DNA of 64,000 nt from contig CBDCEL010000003.1 of assembly GCA_965215845.1 (NCBI GenBank), forward strand, positions 1 through 64,000, written 5' to 3'. Each line of letters starts with the position of its first letter. The stretch's first letter is position 1. The notes under the pieces are model-generated. The model saw nothing but the letters and a program-made list of their open reading frames with translations. It had not been told where the DNA came from and searched no databases. A program made the translations under genes and the position numbers. Of the stretch, positions 43,197 through 52,445 are shown in pieces. The stretch is from Aurantibacter_A sp965215845 (GTDB taxonomy: Bacteria; Bacteroidota; Bacteroidia; Flavobacteriales; Flavobacteriaceae).

Positions 43197-44297
43197 ATGA
43201 AAAAATTTCTATTTCTATTTGCGACCATGGTCGCAACGATTACCTATGCCCAAGATTTACCAGCAAACCCTGAACCCGGCAAATGTTATGTACGTTGTAC
43301 GACTCCCGATGTCTATGTGAACGAGACTGTTACCGTTACAATCAAACCGGCCTATAAAGTGCTAAAGACCGTTCCGGCCACATTCAAAACAGTGACCGAA
43401 AGGGTTTTGGTCAAAGAGGAAGGCAAAAAATTGACAATTGTGCCGGCCAAATGGGGTACGGAGACTGTTACCTATGTCTCAAAAGAAGGCGGAAATACGC
43501 TGGACATTATTCCGGCGTCGTTCAATCCGAATTCAGAGACCATTGAGATCAAGCCGGCCTATGCACAATGGGAATTGGGTGCACCGGCGCCCGATTGCGA
43601 GTCTGGTAACCCAGATGATTGCAGATATTGGTGTTACAAAGGCTATCCTGCAGAATTCACCACGGTAGATACCGAGGTTCTGGCGAACGATGCTTCGACA
43701 AGGGCAACCCCTATTGGGTCTAAAAACGCCTCTTATACCAAGACCGTGCTTCTAGAACCTGCCAAAGTGGTCGAGGAGATAATACCTGCGGTGTACGATG
43801 AAATCACCAAGACCGTATTGGATCAAGATGCCAAAACAGTCGAGGAAACTATTCCGGCAGTAACCAAAACGGTCACAAAAGAAGTGTTGAAAGAAAAAGG
43901 CGGCTTGACCTCATGGAAAGAAGTTGAGTGTTCGTTGGTCGAGTATCAGGCGCTCCCAATCAATTGGAACTTGGGCAGCGCAACTTTGACCTCTCAGGCA
44001 AAAAGTATCATTGATACCAGGTTGATGCCCGTTTTGGCCCAAAACCCGGGAGTCAAACTGGAAATCGCCTCACATACCGATTCCAGGGGTACATCTTCTT
44101 CAAACCAGGATTTATCTGACCGAAGAGCCAAGGCCGTTGCTGATTATTTGGTTACCAAAGGCGTAAATTCGAGTCTTTTGGTCGCCAATGGATATGGTGA
44201 GAACAGATTGAAAAATCGATGTAAGGATGGAGTCTCATGTACCGAGCGGGAACATGCCGCGAACCGAAGAACAGAGTTCAGGTTGATCAACAACTAA
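43197..44297 (+). CDS. OmpA-family outer-membrane/peptidoglycan-linking protein
   Basis: 366 residues. Signal peptide about 1-18 (ending TYAQ). The N-terminal two-thirds hold repeated short units of the form (V)PA-x-(Y/F/W)-x-x-x-T with Thr/Val/Lys, for example VPATFKTVTERVLV, VPAKWGTETVTYV and IPAVYDEITKTVL, plus a Cys pair region near 130-145. The C-terminal OmpA domain (about 255-365) has IASHTDSRGTSSSNQDLSDRR and ANRRTEFRL for peptidoglycan binding. There is no N-terminal barrel. A terminator follows. Confidence 0.85.
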   Translation: MKKFLFLFATMVATITYAQDLPANPEPGKCYVRCTTPDVYVNETVTVTIKPAYKVLKTVPATFKTVTERVLVKEEGKKLTIVPAKWGTETVTYVSKEGGNTLDIIPASFNPNSETIEIKPAYAQWELGAPAPDCESGNPDDCRYWCYKGYPAEFTTVDTEVLANDASTRATPIGSKNASYTKTVLLEPAKVVEEIIPAVYDEITKTVLDQDAKTVEETIPAVTKTVTKEVLKEKGGLTSWKEVECSLVEYQALPINWNLGSATLTSQAKSIIDTRLMPVLAQNPGVKLEIASHTDSRGTSSSNQDLSDRRAKAVADYLVTKGVNSSLLVANGYGENRLKNRCKDGVSCTEREHAANRRTEFRLINN

Positions 44298-44323
44298 ATT
44301 GAAGAATAATAACTGACCCAAAA

Positions 44324-44352
44324 GAGGTCCTTCGAAACGAAGGGCCTTTTTT
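44324..44352 (+). terminator. Terminator after the OmpA-family gene
   Basis: GGTCCTTCG-AAA-CGAAGGGCC hairpin with one G-U pair, followed by six T. It lies just before the convergent thioredoxin gene stop. Confidence 0.85.
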
Positions 44353-44354
44353 AT

Positions 44355-44807
44355 TCACCGGTTTTTTCTAAGAAATTCGAGGTGGTAGGCAACTTCGCCA
44401 TTCATGCTGTATCCCGAATACTCGTCTAACTCTTTTTCTTTGGGATTGACCACTTTGAACAAGGGAAAAACACCCTTTTTGTTGAGTTTTGCCAGAACTT
44501 CCCTGTTGTGGGTCATTTGTTCGGCCGTAAGAAGATCTTTGTTTCGGGGGATATCGATATATAATAACGAATAAGACTTTGATATGTCTTTGAACTCTTC
44601 TTTAGAGAAAAGATCCTTTTTGAGCATTTTGCAAGGCGCGCACCAGTCACTACCCGTAAAATAGACCAAAAGATTCTTTTTGTTTTCCTTTGAATCTGCA
44701 ATCGCCTTGTTGTAATCGGTGTGCCAATCTGCGAAATGGTCAAGCGGGGTTTCCGATTGCCCGGCCAAGACCAAGGGCACAAAAAACAAAAGGAAGAGAT
44801 ATTTCAT
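44355..44807 (-). CDS. Exported thioredoxin-family protein
   Basis: 150 residues. Signal peptide about 1-16. Thioredoxin_7-like fold with the redox motif WCAPC near residue 55 and a cis-proline at GVFPLF. It is predicted to be a periplasmic thiol-disulfide protein acting in protein or cytochrome maturation. It stands between the OmpA-family gene (convergent) and the YbaB gene on the same strand, about 100 bases away. Confidence 0.87.
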   Translation of the reverse strand: MKYLFLLFFVPLVLAGQSETPLDHFADWHTDYNKAIADSKENKKNLLVYFTGSDWCAPCKMLKKDLFSKEEFKDISKSYSLLYIDIPRNKDLLTAEQMTHNREVLAKLNKKGVFPLFKVVNPKEKELDEYSGYSMNGEVAYHLEFLRKNR

Positions 44808-44909
44808 CTATTTAGAACTTTTTATTAGCTTGAAAATGAGTATAATAACTTTTTTATGCTCATTTCATAGTGTTGTTTTCCGATGCGAATGCAAAGAACT
44901 TGCCAAGTT

Positions 44910-45236
44910 TTATTTAAATAACGAATCCATGCCCGGAATATTAGGCATTCCTTCCTTGGCTACTGCAGAAAGTTCGGTTTCGTTTACCTGGGTGGCACGT
45001 TCGATCGCCTTGTTCAAGGTAAGGACCAAATAGTCTTCAAGCTGCTCTTTATCGCCTAGCAACGCATCGTCGATTTCGATGCTCTTGATGGTTCTATTGG
45101 CGGTAATACTAACACGCAACAATCCGTCTGATGACTTTTCATCCAATAATACGTTATTTAGCCTTTCTTTTGTGGCCTTTACTTTTTCTTGGGTTTCCTT
45201 GAGTTTCCCCATCATTCCCATTAAATCTCCGAACAT
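44910..45236 (-). CDS. YbaB/EbfC nucleoid-associated protein
   Basis: 108 residues from ATG 45236 (an upstream start at 45266 would overlap the divergent gene region and is less likely). The N-terminus MFGDLMGMMGKLKE, the central beta strands with ANRTIKSIEID, and the C-terminal helix match YbaB/EbfC, a homodimeric DNA-binding protein. It is often paired with dnaX-recR elsewhere; neither is present here. Confidence 0.88.
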   Translation of the reverse strand: MFGDLMGMMGKLKETQEKVKATKERLNNVLLDEKSSDGLLRVSITANRTIKSIEIDDALLGDKEQLEDYLVLTLNKAIERATQVNETELSAVAKEGMPNIPGMDSLFK

Positions 45237-45322
45237 CCTATTATTTTTTGGTCCAACAGAAACCAAAATTAGTAAATTGGCCCGATAGGAGTACTTTAAA
45301 CTACTTCACAAAGAAGATTTTT

Positions 45323-47476
45323 ATGATACGTTTAAGAAAAAGGGAATGGGTTTACCTGTTTAGCCTTACTTTTGCGGTTTCTTGCCAGAACCAAAAGAAC
45401 GAAATGACCAATATTCCGGCACCTGTAGCAAAAAAGGAGGCAAAAAAATTGGAAAAGCACGGTGATGTGCGTGTCGATGACTATTATTGGATGAACGACC
45501 GAGAAGACCCTGAGGTCATTGCCCATTTGGAGGCCGAAAACAACTACTACAATAGTTTGACCGCCCATACGAAGGACTTTCAAGATAGCCTGTTCCATGA
45601 AATGAAATCGCGTATCAAAGAAGACGATGCATCGGTACCTTATAAACAAAATGGATATTGGTATATCAGACGGTTCGAGACGGGCAAGGAATATCCGATT
45701 TATTCGCGGAAGAAGGAATCGGAGGCTGCAGAGGAGGAAATCATGTTCGATGGAAATGAAATGGCCGAAGGCCATGAATATTTCCATATGGGCGGCATTA
45801 GCGTAAGCACCAATAACAAAATGGCGACCTTTGCGGTCGATACGGTATCTAGAAGGCAATACCACATTCAGGTAAAGAATCTTGTCACTGGTGAAGTTTT
45901 TCCGGATAAAATGGAAAATACCACGGGCGGGTCTGTTTGGGCCGCTGATAACAAAACGATATTCTACACCAAAAAAGACCCTGTTACCTTGCGGTCGGAC
46001 AAGATCTACAAACACGTCTTGGGTACACCTGCCAGTGAAGACGAATTGATTTATCATGAAAAAGACGAAACCTTTTATACATTTGTGTATAAGTCTAAAT
46101 CAGAAGAATTTATAATTATTGGCTCAACAAGTACTTTAACATCAGAATATCAAATTTTAAAGGCAGATGACCCGAATGGCAAGTTTGAGGTTTTCAGTCC
46201 AAGGGAAAGAGGGGTCGAATATTCGATTTATCATTACGGCGATAAATTCTATGTGCATACGAACATGGATGAAGCGACCAATTTTAAGATGATGGTCACC
46301 GATGAAAGCAAAACAACATCGGAAAACTGGCAAGAATTTATTCCACACCGGGAAAATGTGCTTTTGGAGGATATGGACATCTTTAAGGACTATTACGTGC
46401 TCTCAGAGCGCGAAAATGGCCTTAATAGACTTAAAATCACGCGATGGGATGGTAAGGACACCTATTATCTGCCATTTGACACAGAAACGTACACGGCTTA
46501 TACGACCTCAAATGTAGATTTTGACACCAAGATGTTGAGATATGCCTATAACTCAATGACGACACCGAGTTCGATCATCGATTTCAATATGGAGACCAAG
46601 GAAAAGACCGTAAAGAAAGAGCAAGAGGTCTTAGGCGGCAAATTCGATAAAAAAAACTATAGGTCTGAACGGGTTTGGGCGAATGCCCGAGACGGGGTAA
46701 AAGTGCCAATTTCACTTGTGTATCACAAAAACACAAAGCTTGATGGTACCAATCCAATGCTACAATATGCCTATGGTTCTTATGGCAGCACGATCGACCC
46801 CTATTTCTCGACGGCCCGATTGAGCCTTTTGGATCGCGGCTTTATATATGCCATTGCACATATACGAGGTGGGCAGTATCTCGGTCGGCAATGGTATGAG
46901 AACGGAAAAATGTTTCACAAGAAGAATACTTTTACCGATTTTATCGATTGTTCGAAATTTTTGATAGAAAACCAGTATACAAGTGCTGATCATTTGTACG
47001 CCTCGGGCGGCTCTGCAGGAGGGCTATTGATGGGGGTCGTGGTCAATATGGCTCCAGAGCTTTACAAGGGCGTAATCGCCTCGGTACCCTTTGTTGACGT
47101 TATTACGACAATGTTGGATGACTCGATTCCGTTGACCACCGGCGAGTATGACGAATGGGGCAATCCGAACGAAAAAGAGTCTTATGACTACATGAAATCT
47201 TATTCGCCCTATGACCAGGTGAAGGCCCAAAACTATCCGAATATGTACGTAAGTACAGGACTTCACGACTCTCAGGTGCAGTATTGGGAGCCTGCAAAAT
47301 GGGTGGCAAAACTAAGGGAGTATAAAACCGACGACAATTTGTTGTTTTTAGATACGAACATGGATGCCGGGCATGGTGGGGCCTCAGGCCGTTTCGAAGC
47401 GTTGAGGGAAGTTGCCAAGGAATATGCCTTTGTACTCGATTTGGAAGGTAAAATCGATCAGATCGGAAAAAAGTAG
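45323..47476 (+). CDS. ptrB: Oligopeptidase B (prolyl oligopeptidase family S9), lipoprotein
   Basis: 717 residues from ATG 45323. A longer frame from 45248 lacks a signal. The signal ends FAVSC, a lipobox-like Cys, so it is probably membrane-anchored outside the cytoplasm. The N-terminal seven-blade propeller (about 80-420) precedes the alpha/beta hydrolase. Catalytic Ser is in ASGGSAGGLLMG, Asp in STGLHDSQVQYWEPAKW and His in DAGHGGASGR, exactly as in protease II. It cleaves after basic residues in short peptides. Confidence 0.92.
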   Translation: MIRLRKREWVYLFSLTFAVSCQNQKNEMTNIPAPVAKKEAKKLEKHGDVRVDDYYWMNDREDPEVIAHLEAENNYYNSLTAHTKDFQDSLFHEMKSRIKEDDASVPYKQNGYWYIRRFETGKEYPIYSRKKESEAAEEEIMFDGNEMAEGHEYFHMGGISVSTNNKMATFAVDTVSRRQYHIQVKNLVTGEVFPDKMENTTGGSVWAADNKTIFYTKKDPVTLRSDKIYKHVLGTPASEDELIYHEKDETFYTFVYKSKSEEFIIIGSTSTLTSEYQILKADDPNGKFEVFSPRERGVEYSIYHYGDKFYVHTNMDEATNFKMMVTDESKTTSENWQEFIPHRENVLLEDMDIFKDYYVLSERENGLNRLKITRWDGKDTYYLPFDTETYTAYTTSNVDFDTKMLRYAYNSMTTPSSIIDFNMETKEKTVKKEQEVLGGKFDKKNYRSERVWANARDGVKVPISLVYHKNTKLDGTNPMLQYAYGSYGSTIDPYFSTARLSLLDRGFIYAIAHIRGGQYLGRQWYENGKMFHKKNTFTDFIDCSKFLIENQYTSADHLYASGGSAGGLLMGVVVNMAPELYKGVIASVPFVDVITTMLDDSIPLTTGEYDEWGNPNEKESYDYMKSYSPYDQVKAQNYPNMYVSTGLHDSQVQYWEPAKWVAKLREYKTDDNLLFLDTNMDAGHGGASGRFEALREVAKEYAFVLDLEGKIDQIGKK

Positions 47477-47545
47477 TAATTTTGCCCCTGGAACTTCACA
47501 ATATGAACAACTGTATTGCGTTCCCCTAATCAAGATTAACCTTTT

Positions 47546-48586
47546 ATGGAGAATCAAATAACCGCGCACGGCAGTATCCTAGAGCTTGTAGGAAACACCC
47601 CCCTGATCAGATTGAATAAAATTACCGAGGGTTTAACGGGTAATTTTTATGCCAAAGTGGAGGCGTTCAATCCTGGACATTCCTCAAAAGATAGAGTAGC
47701 TACTTATATCATCGAGGAAGCCGAAAGAAGGGGCATACTGACCGAAGGAAGTACCATAATAGAGACTACTTCCGGTAACACGGGCTTCAGTATCGCAATG
47801 GTAAGCATTGTCAAGGGGTATGATTGTGTGTTGGCCGTGAGCTCAAAGTCCTCGCAAGATAAGATCGATATGCTAAAGAGCATGGGGGCCAAAGTATACG
47901 TGTGTCCTGCACATGTTAGCGCCGATGATCCTCGTTCGTATTATCAGGTCGCAAAAAGATTGCACGAAGAGACCGAGGGCAGTATCTATATCAATCAGTA
48001 TTTCAACGAGCTCAATATCGAGGCGCATTATCGAACTACCGGACCTGAAATTTGGAAACAGACCAATGGCAAGCTAACACACTTGGTAGCTTGCAGCGGT
48101 ACAGGGGGTACGATTTCGGGAATCGCCAGATACCTAAAAGAAAAAAATCCTGAAATTCGAGTACTTGGGGTTGATGCCTTTGGCTCGGTTCTCAAAAAGT
48201 ACCATGAAACGGGTAATTTTGATCAAAACGAAATTTACCCCTATCGAATAGAAGGACTCGGCAAGAACTTGATTCCAGCAGCTACGGATTTTGAGGCCAT
48301 TGACGAATTTATTAAAGTAAGTGATGAAAGCAGTGCCCATACGGCGCGTGAGATCGCCAAGACAGAAGGTATGTTCGTTGGTTATACAAGTGGAGCGGCA
48401 ATGCAGGCATTGAGGCAATATGATGCGCAAGGCGAGTTTGATAAGGACAGTAATGTAGTTGTTATTTTTCCCGATCATGGTTCTAGGTACATGAGCAAGA
48501 TTTACAGCGATGACTGGATGCAGAACCAAGGATTTTTTGACAGTAAGCATGTTGTCAAGGAGGAAAAGGTAGAGTTGATAAAATAA
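47546..48586 (+). CDS. Cysteine-synthase-like PLP enzyme, probable cysteate synthase
   Basis: 346-residue fold-type II PLP enzyme. It has ELVGNTPLIRL, the Schiff-base Lys in HSSKDRVA, the TSGNTG phosphate/substrate loop and SGTGGTISGIARYLK for the PLP phosphate. The loop reads GHSSKDR where O-acetylserine sulfhydrylases read GSVKDR, which points to a different donor or nucleophile. The next gene is an alpha-oxoamine synthase. In Bacteroidota this pair is associated with capnine synthesis, in which cysteate is made from O-phosphoserine and sulfite. Ordinary cysteine synthase remains possible. TAATTTTG at 47477-47484 is a possible -7 box. Confidence 0.7.
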   Translation: MENQITAHGSILELVGNTPLIRLNKITEGLTGNFYAKVEAFNPGHSSKDRVATYIIEEAERRGILTEGSTIIETTSGNTGFSIAMVSIVKGYDCVLAVSSKSSQDKIDMLKSMGAKVYVCPAHVSADDPRSYYQVAKRLHEETEGSIYINQYFNELNIEAHYRTTGPEIWKQTNGKLTHLVACSGTGGTISGIARYLKEKNPEIRVLGVDAFGSVLKKYHETGNFDQNEIYPYRIEGLGKNLIPAATDFEAIDEFIKVSDESSAHTAREIAKTEGMFVGYTSGAAMQALRQYDAQGEFDKDSNVVVIFPDHGSRYMSKIYSDDWMQNQGFFDSKHVVKEEKVELIK

Positions 48587-48612
48587 CCGAAAGGAACAAA
48601 AGATACATAGGG

Positions 48613-48638
48613 GCAGCGGTATTTTCCGTTGCTTTTTT
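48613..48638 (+). terminator. Terminator after the cysteine-synthase-like gene
   Basis: GCAGCGG-TATTTT-CCGTTGC hairpin (one G-U pair) followed by six T. The next gene on the strand therefore probably has its own promoter, and TATTTTTG at 48676-48683 fits a -7 box. Confidence 0.8.
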
Positions 48639-48709
48639 GTTGGATATAAATTCAGACATCCAATTAAAAAATATATATTTTTGTAGTGCAACCAAACGTA
48701 GAAGGCTAG

Positions 48710-49969
48710 ATGAAAGACCTATTTGACAGAATAATCGAGAATAAGGGCCATATCGGAAGATGGGCCTCACAGGCAGAAGGGTATTTTGTTTTTCCGAAGT
48801 TGGAAGGCCCAATTTCCAACCGTATGAAGTTTCAGGGGAAAGAAGTTATCACTTGGAGCATCAATGATTACTTAGGCCTTGCCAACCTTCCCGAAATCAA
48901 AAAAATAGATGGTGAAGCGGCCTTAGAGCACGGCGCTGCCTACCCCATGGGCGCACGAATGATGAGTGGTCATACCGATTATCATGAGCAATTGGAAAAG
49001 GAACTGGCCGCTTTTTCACAAAAAGAGGCGTCTTATCTACTCAATTTTGGCTACCAAGGTTTTATGTCGGTTATCGATGCATTGGTGACCAAAGATGATA
49101 TCATTGTCTACGATGTTGACTGCCATGCCTGTATCATCGACGGTGTACGTCTTCATATGGGCAAGCGCTTTACGTTCATACACAATAATCCCGAAAGTCT
49201 AGAGAAGAATTTGGAGCGCGCCACCAAATTGGCCGAGCAGACCGGCGGTGGTATTTTGGTCATTTCGGAAGGGGTTTTCGGAATGCGAGGAGAACAGGGC
49301 ATCTTGAAGGAAATTGTAGCATTAAAGAAAAAATTCAAATTCAGGTTGCTCGTCGATGACGCCCATGGATTTGGAACGCTAGGTAAAACCGGTGCCGGGG
49401 CCGGGGAGGAGCAAGGCGTACAAGATGACATTGATGTCTACTTGGCGACTTTTGCGAAATCTATGGCCGGTATCGGGGCATTTGTAGCGGCCGATAAGGA
49501 AATAATCGACTATCTGAAATATAATTTGCGTTCGCAGATGTTTGCAAAGTCACTGCCTATGATATATGTCAAAGGGGCTTTGAAACGACTTGAGATGCTG
49601 CGTACAATGCCCGAATTAAAAGCCAAACTTTGGGAAAATGTCAATGCGTTGCAAAATGGATTGAAAGAACGCGGTTTTGATATAGGCACGACCTCCAGCT
49701 GTGTTACCCCGGTCTATTTGAATGGTAGTATTCCTGAAGCGATGGCCTTGGTCAAAGACCTTCGGGAAAATTATGGAATATTCTGTTCCATAGTTGTTTA
49801 TCCAGTGATACCTAAAGGGTTGATTCTACTTCGAATGATACCGACCGCCACCCACACCATGGAAGATATCAGCGAGACCTTGGATGCTTTTTCGGCCATT
49901 CGAGATCGTTTGGAGAATGGTACCTATAAAAGACTTTCCGCGGCCGTTGCCGCTGCAATGGGAGAGTAG
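48710..49969 (+). CDS. Alpha-oxoamine synthase, probable cysteate acyl-transferase for capnine synthesis
   Basis: 419-residue fold-type I PLP enzyme of the KBL/BioF/serine palmitoyltransferase group. It has INDYLGLAN, GARMMSGHTDYHEQLE, the DDAHGFGTLGKTG strand, and the Schiff-base Lys in TFAKSMAGIGAF. These enzymes condense an amino acid with an acyl thioester with loss of CO2. The flanking cysteine-synthase-like gene favours cysteate as substrate, giving dehydrocapnine on the way to sulfonolipids. Serine palmitoyltransferase activity for sphingolipids is the main alternative. No reductase for the next step is adjacent, although an unlinked SDR lies at 8980-9777. Confidence 0.8.
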   Translation: MKDLFDRIIENKGHIGRWASQAEGYFVFPKLEGPISNRMKFQGKEVITWSINDYLGLANLPEIKKIDGEAALEHGAAYPMGARMMSGHTDYHEQLEKELAAFSQKEASYLLNFGYQGFMSVIDALVTKDDIIVYDVDCHACIIDGVRLHMGKRFTFIHNNPESLEKNLERATKLAEQTGGGILVISEGVFGMRGEQGILKEIVALKKKFKFRLLVDDAHGFGTLGKTGAGAGEEQGVQDDIDVYLATFAKSMAGIGAFVAADKEIIDYLKYNLRSQMFAKSLPMIYVKGALKRLEMLRTMPELKAKLWENVNALQNGLKERGFDIGTTSSCVTPVYLNGSIPEAMALVKDLRENYGIFCSIVVYPVIPKGLILLRMIPTATHTMEDISETLDAFSAIRDRLENGTYKRLSAAVAAAMGE

Positions 49970-50052
49970 ACAAAATCGGGGATTTTGTAAATCTTGAAAA
50001 TCAAATTCTAAACTCCCGGGGGTACTGTGTGACTCGAGGGTTTTTTTGGTAC

Positions 50053-51174
50053 TTATCGCAGGTTCCGGCGATATGTGCACCTTCGTTTATAAATCACGGG
50101 ATCAAAATGTTTCCACATTTGCCGAATAGCAATATTGTCCTCCAATTCTGGAGTACGGTAGCACATTTCTATTCCTTTCTCCTTGAAGGTTTTGTAGTAT
50201 TCATTAAAGACGATTGCCGTGACCCCCTTGTTCTGATAATCGGGATGGATTCCGATAAGATAGAACAGTACGTCCTTACTGTTCCTTTTCGCTGACAGAA
50301 GATGGAATATCCCAAACGGAAAAAGTCTGCCCTTAGCTCTCTGCAAGGCTTTTGAGAAGGAAGGCATTACGATTGAAAATGCCACAAGCTTATCTTCTTT
50401 GTCAACTATGAACTTAATGTATTCAGGATTGATAAAACTGATGTATTTCTTCTTGAAATAGGCCTTTTGCACATCTGTAATGGGTACGAACGACGAGAGT
50501 TTTGAATAGGTCTTATTGAAGAGGTCGAACATTTTGTCGGCCAATGGCAAAACCTCTTTGGTCTTTGTAAAGTTGACTTCTCGAAGTCCGTAGCGCCGTT
50601 TGATGAGGTCGTTCATCTTAGTGAAAAGCGCTGGATCGGCATTGCTCACGGGGAATTTATTCTCAACATACTTTTTTTCGACGGCCAAACCGAATTTTTC
50701 ATAATGCGAAGCATAGTACGGGTGGTTATACCAGGTAATCATGCTGCCCAGTGCGTCGAACCCTTCTGTAAGTACGCCGACCTTATCCAAATTGGAGAAA
50801 CCTACAGGACCTTCGATAAAATCAAGATCGTTTTCCTTTCCTATTTCCACCACTTTGTTCAAAAGTGCTTCGGAAACTTCAAAATCATCGATGAAGTCGA
50901 ACCATCCAAAACGCATTTTTCTGACTTTTTGGTCATTGACTTCTAACCAATTGACAATTGCGACGACCCTTCCCGCAACTTTGTTGTCCTTTATGGCCAA
51001 GAAGAACCGGGCCTCGGCAGTTTTGAAAGCGGGATTCTTGCTTTTGTCAAATGTTTCCAATTCATCGGCAATAATGGGCGGAACCCAATATTGTGAATCC
51101 TTGTAAAGGGAAAATGGAAATTTTACAAACCTCTTGAGATCCGATTTCGCAATGGCTTCGATCAGGGTAACCAT
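50053..51174 (-). CDS. GNAT-like acyltransferase, large form
   Basis: 373 residues from ATG 51174 (a TTG at 51195 would add seven). Two GNAT-like halves are suggested. The N-terminal half has RFVKFPFSLYKDSQYWVPP and ARFFLAIKDNKVAGRVVAI. The C-terminal half holds the acyl-CoA-type motif LIGIHPDYQNKGVTAIVFN followed by EDNIAIRQMWKHFD. The family is common in Bacteroidota and often mislabelled. It lies convergently 83 bases after the alpha-oxoamine synthase, which makes an N-acyltransferase for capnine a reasonable but untested idea. Confidence 0.7.
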   Translation of the reverse strand: MVTLIEAIAKSDLKRFVKFPFSLYKDSQYWVPPIIADELETFDKSKNPAFKTAEARFFLAIKDNKVAGRVVAIVNWLEVNDQKVRKMRFGWFDFIDDFEVSEALLNKVVEIGKENDLDFIEGPVGFSNLDKVGVLTEGFDALGSMITWYNHPYYASHYEKFGLAVEKKYVENKFPVSNADPALFTKMNDLIKRRYGLREVNFTKTKEVLPLADKMFDLFNKTYSKLSSFVPITDVQKAYFKKKYISFINPEYIKFIVDKEDKLVAFSIVMPSFSKALQRAKGRLFPFGIFHLLSAKRNSKDVLFYLIGIHPDYQNKGVTAIVFNEYYKTFKEKGIEMCYRTPELEDNIAIRQMWKHFDPVIYKRRCTYRRNLR

Positions 51175-51244
51175 AGATGTTCTTTCTATGGTCAATATTA
51201 GGGATAATTAAGCGGGCAGTAAAATAAGGTAACGGCAAAATGCC

Positions 51245-52357
51245 TTAGAAGTCTATGGCTCCGCTATCTTGCTTCTTTTTCTTTTTCTTGTCGGCCTTTC
51301 TTTTTTGCCGGAGTTGTTTCTTGGTGGGGCCGAGATCCACATCTTCGGCACCAGACCCACTTCTGGCCCTCTTGGCCTTTCTACGCTCTTCGCGTTCTTT
51401 CTTTTTCATGGCGTTCTTCTTGATTGGGCCTCCACCGTTTTCACCGGCCTCTTGATCTTCGATCGCCTTTATTTCATCTTTGTGGAAGTCAAAGCGATAT
51501 GATGCGCCGGTGCTTATGAATATTCGCGAAGGTGTATTTTTGAAACTAGCTCCAAGATTGACATCCATTTGAAATCGCTCATTTAAAAGGTGGGCGACGC
51601 CTCCCCGAACTAGGGCATCGGCATAGCGATCGCTTTTGATGCCTTGATGCTCTACGAAGGTGCTCCATTTAGGATTCCGAAAGGCATATGATATGGAAAC
51701 TGCATAATTCCATTCTGGAAAGTCGGTACCGATACGATCATAGGCCACGTTTGAAATAAGAACGAATCTAGGGGTCAATCTGCTTTGTGTGGCTACCATG
51801 ACACGTGGCGAAATCGTCGGATCGCCGACGTAAAAAGGATTGTCACCAAATAGGATATTTGCCCCGGCGTATAGGGATACCGAGGGTATCAAGTTTTTCA
51901 ACTGAAATAGGTTGTTCTTCCGCCAGCTATACAGATTGGGTTTGTTTCTTAATGGTGATTTATAGTGATCGTACAGCAAGTATTTCAGTCCGATCCTGTT
52001 CCGATAAAAATCGGTTCTATTCTCGGTATTACCGAAATTCGCAAAGGTAATTTTTTGGTTTTGAAAGGTACCTTCCCAATTGATTTCCAACTGCTCGAAC
52101 AACAATCCGTACCTTAAGGAATAATCCAATCCCCATATGCCAGACTGGGTATTTAGTAGGGTGTGGTCTTGCTGTTCGAAAACAAGCCCGCCTTCCAATT
52201 GGATGACGTTTTTGCCTACGGCATAAGCACTTACTGCCCGGCCCGGTCGATTCGAATTAATGACATCGGTATATTGTGACAGACCAAAAAATGGAATCGA
52301 TAATGCCAATAGCAATAGTGCCCTGTTCGTTTTTGCGACCGCAAAACTATACCCCAT
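51245..52357 (-). CDS. Outer-membrane protein (MetA-pathway-of-phenol-degradation type) with lysine-rich tail
   Basis: 370 residues. Signal peptide about 1-27 (ending FGLSQ). A barrel-like beta-strand series (about 30-285) contains INSNRPGRAVSAYAVGKNVIQLE and repeated aromatic strand ends, as in Phenol_MetA_deg-family outer-membrane proteins. The C-terminal 75 residues are highly charged and Lys/Arg-rich and cannot be a strand. This tail would have to be periplasmic or outside. The transported substrate is unknown. Confidence 0.72.
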   Translation of the reverse strand: MGYSFAVAKTNRALLLLALSIPFFGLSQYTDVINSNRPGRAVSAYAVGKNVIQLEGGLVFEQQDHTLLNTQSGIWGLDYSLRYGLLFEQLEINWEGTFQNQKITFANFGNTENRTDFYRNRIGLKYLLYDHYKSPLRNKPNLYSWRKNNLFQLKNLIPSVSLYAGANILFGDNPFYVGDPTISPRVMVATQSRLTPRFVLISNVAYDRIGTDFPEWNYAVSISYAFRNPKWSTFVEHQGIKSDRYADALVRGGVAHLLNERFQMDVNLGASFKNTPSRIFISTGASYRFDFHKDEIKAIEDQEAGENGGGPIKKNAMKKKEREERRKAKRARSGSGAEDVDLGPTKKQLRQKRKADKKKKKKQDSGAIDF

Positions 52358-52445
52358 AAATAATTACTTTATTAAACTTTTAAGACATTTGCACATAGTA
52401 TACAACGTGAGAATCGTATTTTTGATATATTCCAATTGAAATAAA

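Noticed and set aside
45332..46057. Minus-strand open frame of 241 codons inside the oligopeptidase B gene
   Set aside because: Shadow of the ptrB frame; no domain or signal of its own.
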